Shown one piece after another: positions 1 through 7,885 of a stretch of 64,000 bases of DNA. Both the position numbers and the translations under genes were made by a program. Within the stretch, counting starts at the first letter, position 1. Each line of letters begins with the position of its first letter. The stretch is from Microbacterium atlanticum (lineage in GTDB: Bacteria > Actinomycetota > Actinomycetes > Actinomycetales > Microbacteriaceae): contig NZ_CP063813.1 of assembly GCF_015277815.1 (NCBI RefSeq), positions 3,224,001 through 3,288,000 of the forward strand, read 5' to 3'. Below the pieces are notes generated by a model. That model saw nothing but the letters and a program-made list of their open reading frames with translations. It was not told where the DNA came from and searched no databases.

Positions 1-20
1 ACTCCTTCTGCGGCGTTCAT
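1..20 (-). CDS. 5' end of a gene running out of the window (unidentified)
   Basis: An ATG on the minus strand at 20 opens a frame that continues out of the window; only MNAAEG is visible, so no function can be given. A purine-rich GGGAGG lies 2-3 bases before the ATG, which is close for a Shine-Dalgarno. Upstream (31-58) there is a TACAAT -10-like box and a GntR-type operator motif, which is the main reason to believe that a gene starts here. The product is unknown. Confidence 0.35.
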
Positions 21-30
21 CGCCTCCCGG

Positions 31-58
31 ATTGTACCACCGGTTGACCAATTTCTCT
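31..58 (-). promoter_or_regulatory. Operator copy (TTGGTCAACCGG) over a TACAAT -10 box
   Basis: Read on the minus strand the site is AATTGGTCAACCGG followed after 3 bases by TACAAT. The same string precedes an ACAAT in front of the MFS/apionate operon at 6401-6425. The shared position relative to the -10 box suggests that the FadR/GntR protein encoded at 5575-6312 also controls the gene leaving the window on the left. Confidence 0.6.
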
Positions 59-72
59 CGAAGGGTGGGCGG

Positions 73-414
73 TCAGACGACGGCGATCGCTACGACGACA
101 GCCACCGCCACGACACCGGACAGCGCGACGAAGCCGGCCAGGAACGCGAGCGGTCCCGCACCCGGGAGCGGCGCGCGATCGCCGCGCGTGAGCAGGATGT
201 CGACGGTTCGTCGGCCCCGTCGCCGGGAGATCACCCAGAGCACTCCCGCGACGACGAGGCCAGCGACGCCCACGAGGATCCACCACGGGTCGGCGAAGGC
301 GACGGGAAGCAGCCGCATCGCGACGAGCGAGCCCACCCCGACGGCGAGGGCGGTCCGCCGCCAGGCGAGCTCGGTGCGCTCGGGCTGCAGGCCGGGATCG
401 AAGAGCTCCGTCAT
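73..414 (-). CDS. DUF202 small membrane protein
   Basis: A 113-residue protein with the DUF202 signature (PERTELAWRRTALA near the N-terminus) followed by three predicted hydrophobic helices. DUF202 proteins (YidG/YidH type) are small inner-membrane proteins without an established biochemical role. Its ATG overlaps the stop of the preceding DUF202 gene (ATGA), so the two are translationally coupled and end a short operon that starts with the sulfatase remnant and the formylglycine-generating enzyme. Pairs of DUF202 proteins commonly sit next to sulfatase genes; whether they act on sulfate or sulfatase export is not known. Confidence 0.8.
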   Translation of the reverse strand: MTELFDPGLQPERTELAWRRTALAVGVGSLVAMRLLPVAFADPWWILVGVAGLVVAGVLWVISRRRGRRTVDILLTRGDRAPLPGAGPLAFLAGFVALSGVVAVAVVVAIAVV

Positions 415-776
415 CGCAGCAGGATCGCGAGCAGCACGAGCACCCCGGCGGCGGTCACGGCGACCGCCAGAACGATGCCGAGCAGAGAGGCGGGGAGCGC
501 GCGGCCCGTGCGCAGCGCCCGCTCGGCGCGCGACCAGCCCACCCAGGCGAGTGCAGGAGTGAGCACGCCGGCGACCACGAGCACGAGCGAGGCGGCCAGG
601 CGGAGCGCGGGGTGCAGCTCGAGCCCGAGGAGCTCGAGCGCGACGCCGCCCGCGATGAGGGCGAGCGCCGTGCGGATCCACGCCAGGAACGTGCGCTCGT
701 TCGCGAGGGTGAACCGGGCGTCGGGTTCGGAGCCCTGACCGAAGACGGATGCCGGGAACCGGCGCTCCCCGCTCAC
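411..776 (-). CDS. YidH-like DUF202 membrane protein
   Basis: A 121-residue protein carrying the DUF202 core (ARFTLANERTFLAWIRTALALIAGG, residues about 20-44, in pieces shorter than the conserved block) and three hydrophobic helices at about 32-51, 61-80 and 99-119. The GTG start at 776 overlaps the TGA of the upstream formylglycine-generating enzyme gene (GTGA), and its own stop overlaps the ATG of the next DUF202 gene. The tight coupling of FGE, YidH-like and second DUF202 genes implies a common job around sulfatase maturation or sulfate ester use, but that is inference. Confidence 0.8.
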   Translation of the reverse strand: MSGERRFPASVFGQGSEPDARFTLANERTFLAWIRTALALIAGGVALELLGLELHPALRLAASLVLVVAGVLTPALAWVGWSRAERALRTGRALPASLLGIVLAVAVTAAGVLVLLAILLR

Positions 777-1747
777 GCGGCGACCGTCCGGAATCCGGCG
801 TTGCCCATGGAGGAATCGGGCGTGTTCTGCGAGCGCGCCGAGTTGCGGTAGCGGTTGCAGTACGAGATGTGACAGAGATAGCTGCCGCCTCGGAGCACCC
901 GGGCGCCGCCCCGCTCGGGGCCGCGCGGATCGGTCACCGGCTCCTCCGTGTACGTGCGGGGCGAGAACCAGTCGGCGCACCACTCCCAGACGTTCCCCAC
1001 CGGCTGCCACAGCCCGTAGCCGTTCCGGTCGAAGGCTCTCGCGGGCGCCGTGGTGAGGTAGCCGTCCTCGAGCGTGTTCGTCCGGGGGAAGTCGCCCTGC
1101 CAGATGTTCGCGCGCCAGCCGCCGGCATCCACGTCGTCGTCTCCCCAGGGATACTTCGCGCCGTCGACGCCACCGCGCGCGGCGTACTCCCACTCCGCCT
1201 CGGTGGGAAGCCGGCGCCCGGCCCACGCGCAATACGCCTGCGCGTCGTTCCAGCTGACATGGACCACGGGGTGATCGCCGAGGCCGTCGAGCGTCGAGCC
1301 GCTGCCGCCCGGGTGCGCCCAGTCGGCACCGCGCACGCCGAGCCACCACGGCGTTCCCGCCGCCTGCCCCATCACATCCGATGCCGGCGCCCGCACCGCG
1401 AGGTGGAACACCGCGCTGAAGCCGAACGTCTCCGCCTCGGTGCGGTACCCGGTGTCGGCGACGAACCGGGCGAAGTCGTCGTTGGTGACCGTCGTCGCGT
1501 CGATGGTGAACGCCTGGAGCGTGACACGGTGGAGCGGCGACTCGCCGTCGCCGGGGTTGCGATCCCCCGACGAGTCGCCCATCGTGAACTCGCCCGCCGG
1601 GACGGCGACCTGCTCCATGACGTGCCGCGCTGCGTTCGCCGGGGAGGCCGCAGGCGCGGCATCCGCTCGCCCGATCTGCACGAATTGCGACCGCTGCGGC
1701 GCCCCGCACGCACAAGACGGCCCGCAGTCGGTCCGGTCGTCCTCCAT
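773..1747 (-). CDS. Formylglycine-generating enzyme (sulfatase-modifying factor)
   Basis: A 324-residue FGE/SUMF1-family protein that would oxidise the cysteine of the CxPxR motif in type I sulfatases to formylglycine, making them active. Family landmarks are visible: GEFTMGD at the start of the domain, HPVVHVSWNDAQAYCAWAG, RLPTEAEWEYAARGG, GNVWEWCADW, and the C-terminal RGGSYLCHISYCNRYRNSAR, which contains the two copper/redox cysteines spaced C-x4-C. I chose the ATG at 1747 because GGGGAGG stands 8 bases upstream; an in-frame GTG at 1768 overlaps the stop of the sulfatase remnant and is the alternative. Its probable client is the intact sulfatase at 2515-4284, which has a CMPAR motif. Confidence 0.92.
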   Translation of the reverse strand: MEDDRTDCGPSCACGAPQRSQFVQIGRADAAPAASPANAARHVMEQVAVPAGEFTMGDSSGDRNPGDGESPLHRVTLQAFTIDATTVTNDDFARFVADTGYRTEAETFGFSAVFHLAVRAPASDVMGQAAGTPWWLGVRGADWAHPGGSGSTLDGLGDHPVVHVSWNDAQAYCAWAGRRLPTEAEWEYAARGGVDGAKYPWGDDDVDAGGWRANIWQGDFPRTNTLEDGYLTTAPARAFDRNGYGLWQPVGNVWEWCADWFSPRTYTEEPVTDPRGPERGGARVLRGGSYLCHISYCNRYRNSARSQNTPDSSMGNAGFRTVAA

Positions 1748-1764
1748 GACCCAATCCTCCCCGA

Positions 1765-2047
1765 TCACCGGGCGAAGACGCGCCGGACCCGCTCGAGCGT
1801 CTCCTCGTCATGGGGGCCCCATGCGGGGTGCGGCGTGTCCGGACCTCGATACGGCTCGTCACGATAGTGCCGCTGGTACTGCTCGAGCTTTGCCTCGAGA
1901 TCGGCGCGGACCTCGGCGTACGCAGGGTCGTCGGCGACGTTGCGCACCTCGACGGGGTCGTCTCTCAGGTCGTACAGCTCCCACTCCGGCTCGAAGACGC
2001 GGTCGGAGGCGCCCGGCACGCCGAGCCCGGCGCCGTAGTAGCGGATC
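1765..2047 (-). pseudogene. 3' fragment of a sulfatase gene, 5' part missing
   Basis: The frame encodes about 94 residues of a sulfatase C-terminus: [43 protein letters not shown] and a tail ending [20 protein letters not shown]. In complete sulfatases this block follows a 350-450-residue catalytic domain. Here homology stops abruptly at about 2047, where the sequence turns into the C-terminus of another sulfatase on the opposite strand. No alternative start or signal peptide is present, so the fragment is judged non-functional. Its stop is 17 bases before the FGE start, so the original gene was the first gene of the FGE operon. Confidence 0.8.
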
Positions 2048-2515
2048 CCGCACGAGACGCGCAACCTCGCAGACGACCCGGCGTACGGCGAGATCAAGGG
2101 CCGCCTGCGCAACGCGCTCGAGGCGTGGCGCGCGGAGTACGGCGACCTGGGAGTGGTCCCCGAGCGCGAGCTCAGCGAAAGATGGCGGCCGGGCGGTGAG
2201 CCCAGGCCCACGGCGGCGCCGGACGTTCGCCTCGAGGGGGGACGTGTGACCGCGACCTGCGCGACGCCCGGAGCGTCGATCGCGTGGACATCCGATCCGC
2301 CGGGGCCCCTGGGCGAGCTCGGAGAGCTGGAGCGCCAGACCGGATCGCCCGTTCCCGACGGCCGACGCTGGCGGCTCTACTCGTCGCCCATCCCACGTCC
2401 CTCCGAGCCGGTGTGGTTCGGTGCCTGGCGGCTCGGCCATGCGCCGAGCGAGCAGGTGCTCCTGGCGCAAAGCGCTGCGACCGCGGTCGTGGCCGAGCCG
2501 GAGACGATCGTCTGA
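2045..2515 (+). pseudogene. 3' fragment of a second sulfatase gene, 5' part missing
   Basis: Reading from about 2048 the plus strand encodes [27 protein letters not shown], in pieces the classic sulfatase C-terminal 'DPHETxNLADDP' block, followed by about 120 residues with a small beta-rich extension ([30 protein letters not shown]) and a stop at 2513-2515. The catalytic domain with the CxPxR motif is absent. The stop overlaps the ATG of the intact downstream sulfatase (TGATG), so this remnant and 2515-4284 were once one operon. Divergent with the remnant at 1765-2047. Confidence 0.78.
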
Positions 2516-4284
2516 TGCGCGCCGTCATGCTGATGTTCGACAGCCTCAACCGGCATATGGTGCCTCCGTTCGTGGACGACGTGCCGCCGCTCCCGGGCTT
2601 CCGTCGGCTCGCCGAGCGGACCGTCGCGTTCGGCAACTTCTACGCCGGCTCGATGCCGTGCATGCCGGCGCGACGCGAGCTCCACACGGGCCGCCACAAC
2701 TTCCTCCACCGCAGCTGGGGACCGCTGGAGCCGTTCGACGATTCGGTGCCGGCCATGCTCGGCGCGAACGGCATCCACACCCATCTCGTCTCCGACCATC
2801 TGCACTACTGGGAGGACGGCGGCGCGACCTACCACACGCGTTACTCGACGTGGGAGTTCTTCCGCGGCCAGGAGGGCGATCCTTGGAAGGGCGTCGTGGG
2901 GCGCGGCGACGTGCGCCTCCCCGCTCCCCTGCGCGCGCGCATGCAGGACGCCGTGAACCGAGAGCACATGTCGACGGAGGAGACGCACTCCCAGACCCGC
3001 ACCGTCGACGCCGGTCTCGAGTTCATCCGCACCAACGCCGAGGCGGACGACTGGATGCTCCAGATCGAGCTCTTCGACCCGCATGAGCCGTTCTTCGCCG
3101 CCGAGCGATTCCGGCAGGCTCGCGGACTGGACTCCGAGGCATCCTTCGACTGGCCGGCGTACCGGCGGGTGCTCGAAGACGACGGCGACGTCGACAAGGC
3201 CCGCGGCGAGTACCTCGCGCTGCTGGACATGTGCGACCACTCCGTCGGCCGCGTGCTGGACGCCATGGACGAGCACGGGCTCTGGGACGACACGATGCTG
3301 ATCGTCAACACCGATCACGGCTTCCTGCTCGGCGAGCACGGCTGGTGGGCGAAGTCGATGCAGCCGTGGTTCAACGAGCTCGTGCACCTCCCGATGTACC
3401 TGTGGGATCCCCGCTCGGGACGCCGCGGCATCCGTGATGACCGTCTGGCGCAGACCATCGACATCCCGACCACGCTGCTGGACTTCTTCGGCGTGGAGCG
3501 CACGGACGACATGACCGGCATCCCGCTCGCCGGGGACGCGGACGCGGCGCACGAGGGCGCGCTGTTCGGCATCCACGGCGGCCATGTGAACGTCACGGAC
3601 GGACGCCACGTCTACATGCGAGCCGCGGACTCGCCCGCCAACTCCCCGCTCGAGGAGTTCACGCTCATGCCCACGCATATGCGCGCGCGGTTCTCGGTCG
3701 GGGAGTTGGCGTCATGGGAGCCGGCCGAGCCGTTCACCTTCACCAAGGGCCTGCGCACCATGCGCATGGCGTCGACGGCGATGTGGCTGAACTCGTGGCA
3801 GCACGGAACGATGCTCTTCGACCTGTCGACGGACCCGGAGCAGCTGCAGCCGATCGCCGACGACACGGTGGAACTGCGGATGGCGCAGCTCCTCGTGGAG
3901 CTGATGCATCGCAGCGACGCGCCGGCCGGCCAGTTCACGCGCCTCGGGCTTCCCGCGGAGGGCGACGTCGGTCCGGAGCACCTGCGCGCCGGCGCGCACC
4001 GCGAGCGTGCGCTGCGCACCGGCGAGCCGATCCCTCGTCGACACGAGCTGCGGGCGGCCGAGCTGCTGAGCCGCCCCCTCGGCCAGCTGCTGGCGGACGC
4101 TCAGCTCGGCGCGGTCGTGGCCCGGCACGCGCCGGACGTGGTGAACACCGAGATGGTCGGACTCCCGCGCGGAGCGGACCTGCTGTCGATGGCGGCACGG
4201 GCGGCCATCGACGCCCAGACGCTTCGAGCGCTCGAAGCCGAGCTGGCCGGGGTGATCGCTGGGCGCGTCTCCGCAGCGACGTGA
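2515..4284 (+). CDS. Type I sulfatase (sulfuric ester hydrolase)
   Basis: A 589-residue alkaline-phosphatase-fold sulfatase. The N-terminus MRAVMLMFDSLNRHMVP gives the first metal ligands (FDSLN), and GSMPCMPARRELHTGR contains the CxPxR formylglycine motif with Cys at about residue 51. Later landmarks are FDPHEPFF, the SVGRVLDAMDEHGLWDDTML block, and NTDHGFLLGEHGWWAKSM with the conserved DHG and lysine. No signal peptide, so a cytoplasmic enzyme acting on imported sulfate esters is likely. The substrate is not evident; sulfated sugar or aryl sulfate are both possible. The FGE encoded at 773-1747 would activate it. The gene ends 13 bases before the convergent alditol oxidase gene. Confidence 0.88.
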   Translation: MRAVMLMFDSLNRHMVPPFVDDVPPLPGFRRLAERTVAFGNFYAGSMPCMPARRELHTGRHNFLHRSWGPLEPFDDSVPAMLGANGIHTHLVSDHLHYWEDGGATYHTRYSTWEFFRGQEGDPWKGVVGRGDVRLPAPLRARMQDAVNREHMSTEETHSQTRTVDAGLEFIRTNAEADDWMLQIELFDPHEPFFAAERFRQARGLDSEASFDWPAYRRVLEDDGDVDKARGEYLALLDMCDHSVGRVLDAMDEHGLWDDTMLIVNTDHGFLLGEHGWWAKSMQPWFNELVHLPMYLWDPRSGRRGIRDDRLAQTIDIPTTLLDFFGVERTDDMTGIPLAGDADAAHEGALFGIHGGHVNVTDGRHVYMRAADSPANSPLEEFTLMPTHMRARFSVGELASWEPAEPFTFTKGLRTMRMASTAMWLNSWQHGTMLFDLSTDPEQLQPIADDTVELRMAQLLVELMHRSDAPAGQFTRLGLPAEGDVGPEHLRAGAHRERALRTGEPIPRRHELRAAELLSRPLGQLLADAQLGAVVARHAPDVVNTEMVGLPRGADLLSMAARAAIDAQTLRALEAELAGVIAGRVSAAT

Positions 4285-4296
4285 CCAGGGGCCCGG

Positions 4297-5559
4297 TCAG
4301 CGCGCCTCGCGGACGCCCAGACGCTCGAGGTGGGCGTTGCTGAACCGCCCCTCCGGGTCGAGCCGCTCGAACACCACCCGGGCGTCGCCGAGCCGCGGGT
4401 GCACGCGCTCGATCGCCGCGCGGTCGAAGCCGTGCACCTTGCCCCAGTGCGGGCGGGCACCGAACGGCTGGAGCGCCGCCTCGATGCGGGCGATCGATTC
4501 CGCCACGGCTTGCGGGCGGTGACGGAAGAACGTGAAGTGGATGATCACGACGTCGCGCCCGTACGCCGGGCTCAGCCACAGGTCGTCGGCGGCGGCGGTG
4601 CGCAGCTCCGTCCAGTAGAGATCCGGGCGGAGGCCGTCGCCGAGCGGGCGGATCGCGTTCAGCGCCGCGACGGCGGCGGCCCGGTCGACGAAGTATTCGC
4701 TCTGGATCTCGTCGCCGAAGGACGGCTGCGCATCGAGGCGGAAGTGCGGGAGGCGCAGCATCCACGGTCCCGGCACGCCCGCGAGCTCGGTGACGTTGTC
4801 CTCCGGCCCGAGTGGGGACTCGCCGCTGAGCGCGCGGGCTCCGTCCAGCAGGGTGTCGGGGACGGGGTCGTCGTCGGCGTCGAGGCGCGTCTTGACCCAG
4901 ACGTAGCCCACCGACGGCTCCTCCCAGCGGGAGAACACCGACACGCTGTAGGCGAGGGAGGTCAGCGCGTCGTACTCGGCGAGCGCTCGGTCCCACGTCA
5001 CGCCGGTGTAGATGTCCTGCCGGACCCGGAAGGCGGGCTGCACGTCGAGGGTGAGCGCCACGACGATGCCGAAGGCCCCGAGCCCGACCACCAGCGCGTC
5101 GAAGTCGGGATCGCCGCGGCGCACGTCGTGCACCTCGGCGTCTGCGCCGACGTACCGCAGGGCGCGGACCGACGCCGACAGGACCTGGTTGCGGTCGCCC
5201 GAGCCGTGGGTGCCGGTCGCAGTGGCGCCACCGACGTTGATGTGCGGGAGGGAGCCCATGTTCCGCAGCGCCCAGCCGCGCTCGTCGAGCCACACGGCGA
5301 GCACGCCGTAGCGGATACCGGCCGGCACGGTGACGGTCTGCGCGGCCTCGTCCAGCTCGAACTCGGGCGCGAAGCCCGTCACGTCGACGAGCGTGCCGGT
5401 CGTGTCGGGGAGGTCGGTGAACGAATGGCGTGTGCCGAGCGCCCGGACGCGACCCGGTTCGGCGAGCACGCGCCGGACGTCGTCGACGGAGGTCGCCGTG
5501 ACGATCCGCGGTGCGGTGTACTCGTAGGTTCCGGCCCAGTTGCGTTCCACGCGTCCCAA
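4297..5559 (-). CDS. Alditol oxidase-like FAD enzyme
   Basis: A 420-residue VAO-family flavoprotein close in length and order to Streptomyces alditol oxidase AldO, which oxidises xylitol, sorbitol and other polyols at C1 using O2. Visible landmarks: LGTRHSF with His45 at the position of the covalent FAD histidine, NMGSLPHINVGGATATGTHGSG for FAD pyrophosphate, QSEYFV, LSPAYGRD and ARPHWGKVHGF near the C-terminus, followed by DPEGRFSNAHL. It lies 15 bases downstream of the FadR/GntR regulator gene in the same direction, so the two form an operon divergent from the apionate pathway operon. A polyol related to apiose or a tetritol such as erythritol or threitol would fit the tetrulose enzymes nearby; this is inference. 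Confidence 0.85.
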   Translation of the reverse strand: MGRVERNWAGTYEYTAPRIVTATSVDDVRRVLAEPGRVRALGTRHSFTDLPDTTGTLVDVTGFAPEFELDEAAQTVTVPAGIRYGVLAVWLDERGWALRNMGSLPHINVGGATATGTHGSGDRNQVLSASVRALRYVGADAEVHDVRRGDPDFDALVVGLGAFGIVVALTLDVQPAFRVRQDIYTGVTWDRALAEYDALTSLAYSVSVFSRWEEPSVGYVWVKTRLDADDDPVPDTLLDGARALSGESPLGPEDNVTELAGVPGPWMLRLPHFRLDAQPSFGDEIQSEYFVDRAAAVAALNAIRPLGDGLRPDLYWTELRTAAADDLWLSPAYGRDVVIIHFTFFRHRPQAVAESIARIEAALQPFGARPHWGKVHGFDRAAIERVHPRLGDARVVFERLDPEGRFSNAHLERLGVREAR

Positions 5560-5574
5560 CCTAGCCGGGCCGCC

Positions 5575-6312
5575 TCAGCCGGAGGCCTCGGCCGCGAGGC
5601 GCTGGGATGCCGTCGCCATGTGGGCGGCCATGGCCGAGGCCGCGGCATCCTCGTCCCCCGCTTCGATCGCACGGAAGACCGTGCCGTGCTCGTCGATCGC
5701 GATGCGGGCTTCGGCGTCGTCGTGGACGGCGCGGTCGGCGTAGACCTGCAGCAGCGAGCGCACGACGTGCAGGAGGTCGACGAGGGTGTCGTTGCCGGCC
5801 GCCGTCGCCAGGGCGTTGTGGAAGTCCAGATCGGCCCGCGCGAACGCCTTGAGGTCCGAGACACCCGCGCGCATGCGGTCGAGGGAGACCGACAGGGCAC
5901 GCAGATCGGATGCCGCGGCTCGGCCCGCCGCGAGCCGCGCGACGTAGATCTCCAGGCCGGAGCGCAGCTCCAGCAGCTCGGCGGTGTTCTTGCTCCCGAT
6001 GAGGAGCCCCCACCGCAGCGTCTGCGGGAGCAGCTCGCTCGCCGTGCCGCGGAGGTAGGTGCCGGAGCCCGGGCGCACGTCGACGATGCCGAGGATCTCG
6101 AGCGCGGCCAGCGCCTCGCGCACCGCGGACCGTCCGACGCCGAGGGTCGCTGCGAGCTGGCGCTCCGGAGGCAGCCGGGTGCCGGCCTCCAGGTCGCCGG
6201 TCGTGAAGAGATCCATGAGCCGGCGGGCGACCTCCGACACCGGGGTGCCGCTCGGCAGCGCACCGAGCGCGGCCGTGATCTCGGCGGAGCGGTCGTCGGG
6301 GTACGCGGGCAT
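5575..6312 (-). CDS. FadR-subfamily GntR transcriptional regulator
   Basis: A 245-residue regulator with an N-terminal winged helix (residues about 23-90; LPPERQLAATLGVGRSAVREALAALE) and a C-terminal FCD ligand-binding domain whose metal ligands are visible as D (ADLDFHN), H (DFHNAL), and H (DEHGTVFRAIEAGD, MAAHMA). FCD regulators of this type respond to sugar acids. It faces the MFS/apionate operon across 154 bases that carry two copies of a TTGGTCAACCGG-like operator, and the same site occurs at the left end of the window. A repressor of its own operon and the apionate operon, relieved by an acid intermediate such as apionate or a tetronate, is the simplest reading. Confidence 0.9.
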   Translation of the reverse strand: MPAYPDDRSAEITAALGALPSGTPVSEVARRLMDLFTTGDLEAGTRLPPERQLAATLGVGRSAVREALAALEILGIVDVRPGSGTYLRGTASELLPQTLRWGLLIGSKNTAELLELRSGLEIYVARLAAGRAAASDLRALSVSLDRMRAGVSDLKAFARADLDFHNALATAAGNDTLVDLLHVVRSLLQVYADRAVHDDAEARIAIDEHGTVFRAIEAGDEDAAASAMAAHMATASQRLAAEASG

Positions 6313-6350
6313 GCGAACAACTTACGGCAGTCGACGCCGCTCGGGCATTG

Positions 6351-6425
6351 CATTCGGTCAACCGGTTTGTTGGAATCGACGAAACGGTGCCGCGTTTGCA
6401 ATTGGTCAACCGGTTTGCCACAATG
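6351..6425. promoter_or_regulatory. Two GntR-type operators in the divergent regulator/apionate promoter region
   Basis: TCGGTCAACCGGTTTG at 6354-6369 and TTGGTCAACCGGTTTG at 6402-6417 are nearly identical and lie in the same orientation, 48 bases apart. The second is followed by CCACAAT, matching the arrangement at 31-58. They sit between the divergently transcribed GntR gene and the MFS gene and probably control both directions. Confidence 0.75.
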
Positions 6426-6466
6426 GACGGCAATCACCTCGATCGCCGTCGATAGCAGGAGTCACT

Positions 6467-7885
6467 GTGGACCAGAGCAAGACCATCACCGATGCGCCGC
6501 CCGTGGCGCGCTCGGCCATCCGGAAGGTGTCGATCCGGCTCGTGCCGTTCGTGGCGCTGATGTTCTTCATCAACTACCTCGACCGCACGGCGATCGGCTT
6601 CGCCGCTCCCAACGGCATGAACGAGGACCTGGCCCTCTCCGCCGCCCAGTTCGGATTCGCGTCGGGCGTCTTCTTCATCGGCTACATCCTGCTCGAGGTG
6701 CCCTCCAACCTCGCGCTGCACCGGTTCGGCGCGCGTCGCTGGCTCTCGCGCATCATGGTCAGCTGGGGCGTCGTGGCACTCCTGTTCACGTGGGTGCAGA
6801 ACTTCGAGCAGCTCGTCGTGCTCCGCTTCCTCCTCGGCGTCGCCGAGGCCGGCTTCTTCCCCGGCGCCATCCTGTTCCTGAGCCTGTGGGTGCCCGCGCA
6901 GTACCGCGGCCGCGTCCTCATGCTCTTCTACCTGGCGCAGCCGCTCACGACCGTCATCGGCGCCCCGCTGGCCGGCTGGCTCATCCAGCAGCACGAGGTC
7001 TTCTTCGGCCTCGAGGGCTGGCGCTTCATGTTCTTCGGCGTCGCGATCCCCGCGATCGTGGTCGGCGTCATCGCGTGGTTCTACCTCAAGGACAAGCCGG
7101 CCGACGCGAAGTGGCTCACCGCGGAGGAGCAGGTCTGGCTGACCGACGCGCTCGACCGCGAGAAGGCCGCCACGCAGAAGAAGGAGCACGGCCACGTGTC
7201 GGCGCGCTTCGCCTTCAAGAGCGGTCGCGTGTGGGTGCTGTCCTTCATCTACTTCGGCTTCATCTACGGCCTGTACGCGCTGGCCTTCTTCCTGCCCACG
7301 ATCATCGAGGGCTTCCAGTCGCAGACCGGTCAGACCTTCGACACGCTGCAGAAGGGCCTCATCACCGCGATCCCCTACCTGCCGGCCGCCATCGTCATGT
7401 ACTTCTGGTCGCGCGACGCCTCCCGCCGCGGCCTGAAGACCTGGCACATCGCCGGCCCTGCGATCGCCGGCGCCGTCAGCATCCCGCTCGCGCTGTTCAT
7501 GGGATCGCCCGCCGCCACCATCGCCGTCATCACGGTCACGGCGTGCGCGATCTTCGCCGCCCTGCCGAACTTCTGGACCCTGCCGACGCGGTTCCTCACG
7601 GGAGCCGCAGCGGCCGCCGGCGTCGCTCTGATCAACACGATCGGCAACCTCGCCGGGTTCTCGGCGCCGTTCATCACCGGGGCCGTGCACGACTGGACCG
7701 GCGGCTACGAGATCCCGATGTTCATCGTGGGCGCGGTCATGCTCGTGTCGGCCGTGCTCATGGTGCTGCTCGCCCGCAGCAACCGGATCAACCCGGCGGT
7801 CGTGGATGAGGCGACGACCGATGAGCCCGTCGTAGACGCGGAGGCCCTGAGCGCCGCGGCCGACCCCAAGGGCGACGTGCGATGA
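6467..7885 (+). CDS. MFS transporter, anion:cation symporter (sugar acid) type
   Basis: A 472-residue major facilitator with 12 predicted helices. The first loop has NYLDRTAIGFAAP and the pattern of the ACS family (transporters of hexuronates, tartrate, galactarate and similar acids), and the LGVAEAGFFPGAILFLSLW block in helix 4 is typical of that family. A GTG at 6467 is preceded by AGCAGGAG. The stop overlaps the ATG of the L-erythrulose kinase gene (ATGA), and it is the first gene of the apionate operon under the GntR operators. Import of D-apionate, a tetronate or a related sugar acid is the likely role. Confidence 0.88.
   Translation: MDQSKTITDAPPVARSAIRKVSIRLVPFVALMFFINYLDRTAIGFAAPNGMNEDLALSAAQFGFASGVFFIGYILLEVPSNLALHRFGARRWLSRIMVSWGVVALLFTWVQNFEQLVVLRFLLGVAEAGFFPGAILFLSLWVPAQYRGRVLMLFYLAQPLTTVIGAPLAGWLIQQHEVFFGLEGWRFMFFGVAIPAIVVGVIAWFYLKDKPADAKWLTAEEQVWLTDALDREKAATQKKEHGHVSARFAFKSGRVWVLSFIYFGFIYGLYALAFFLPTIIEGFQSQTGQTFDTLQKGLITAIPYLPAAIVMYFWSRDASRRGLKTWHIAGPAIAGAVSIPLALFMGSPAATIAVITVTACAIFAALPNFWTLPTRFLTGAAAAAGVALINTIGNLAGFSAPFITGAVHDWTGGYEIPMFIVGAVMLVSAVLMVLLARSNRINPAVVDEATTDEPVVDAEALSAAADPKGDVR

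Noticed and set aside
4330..7809. Very long open frame (over 1100 codons) on the plus strand
   Set aside because: It runs antisense to the alditol oxidase and GntR genes and out of frame through the MFS gene, is rich in Arg/His/Val without any domain, and is an effect of high GC.
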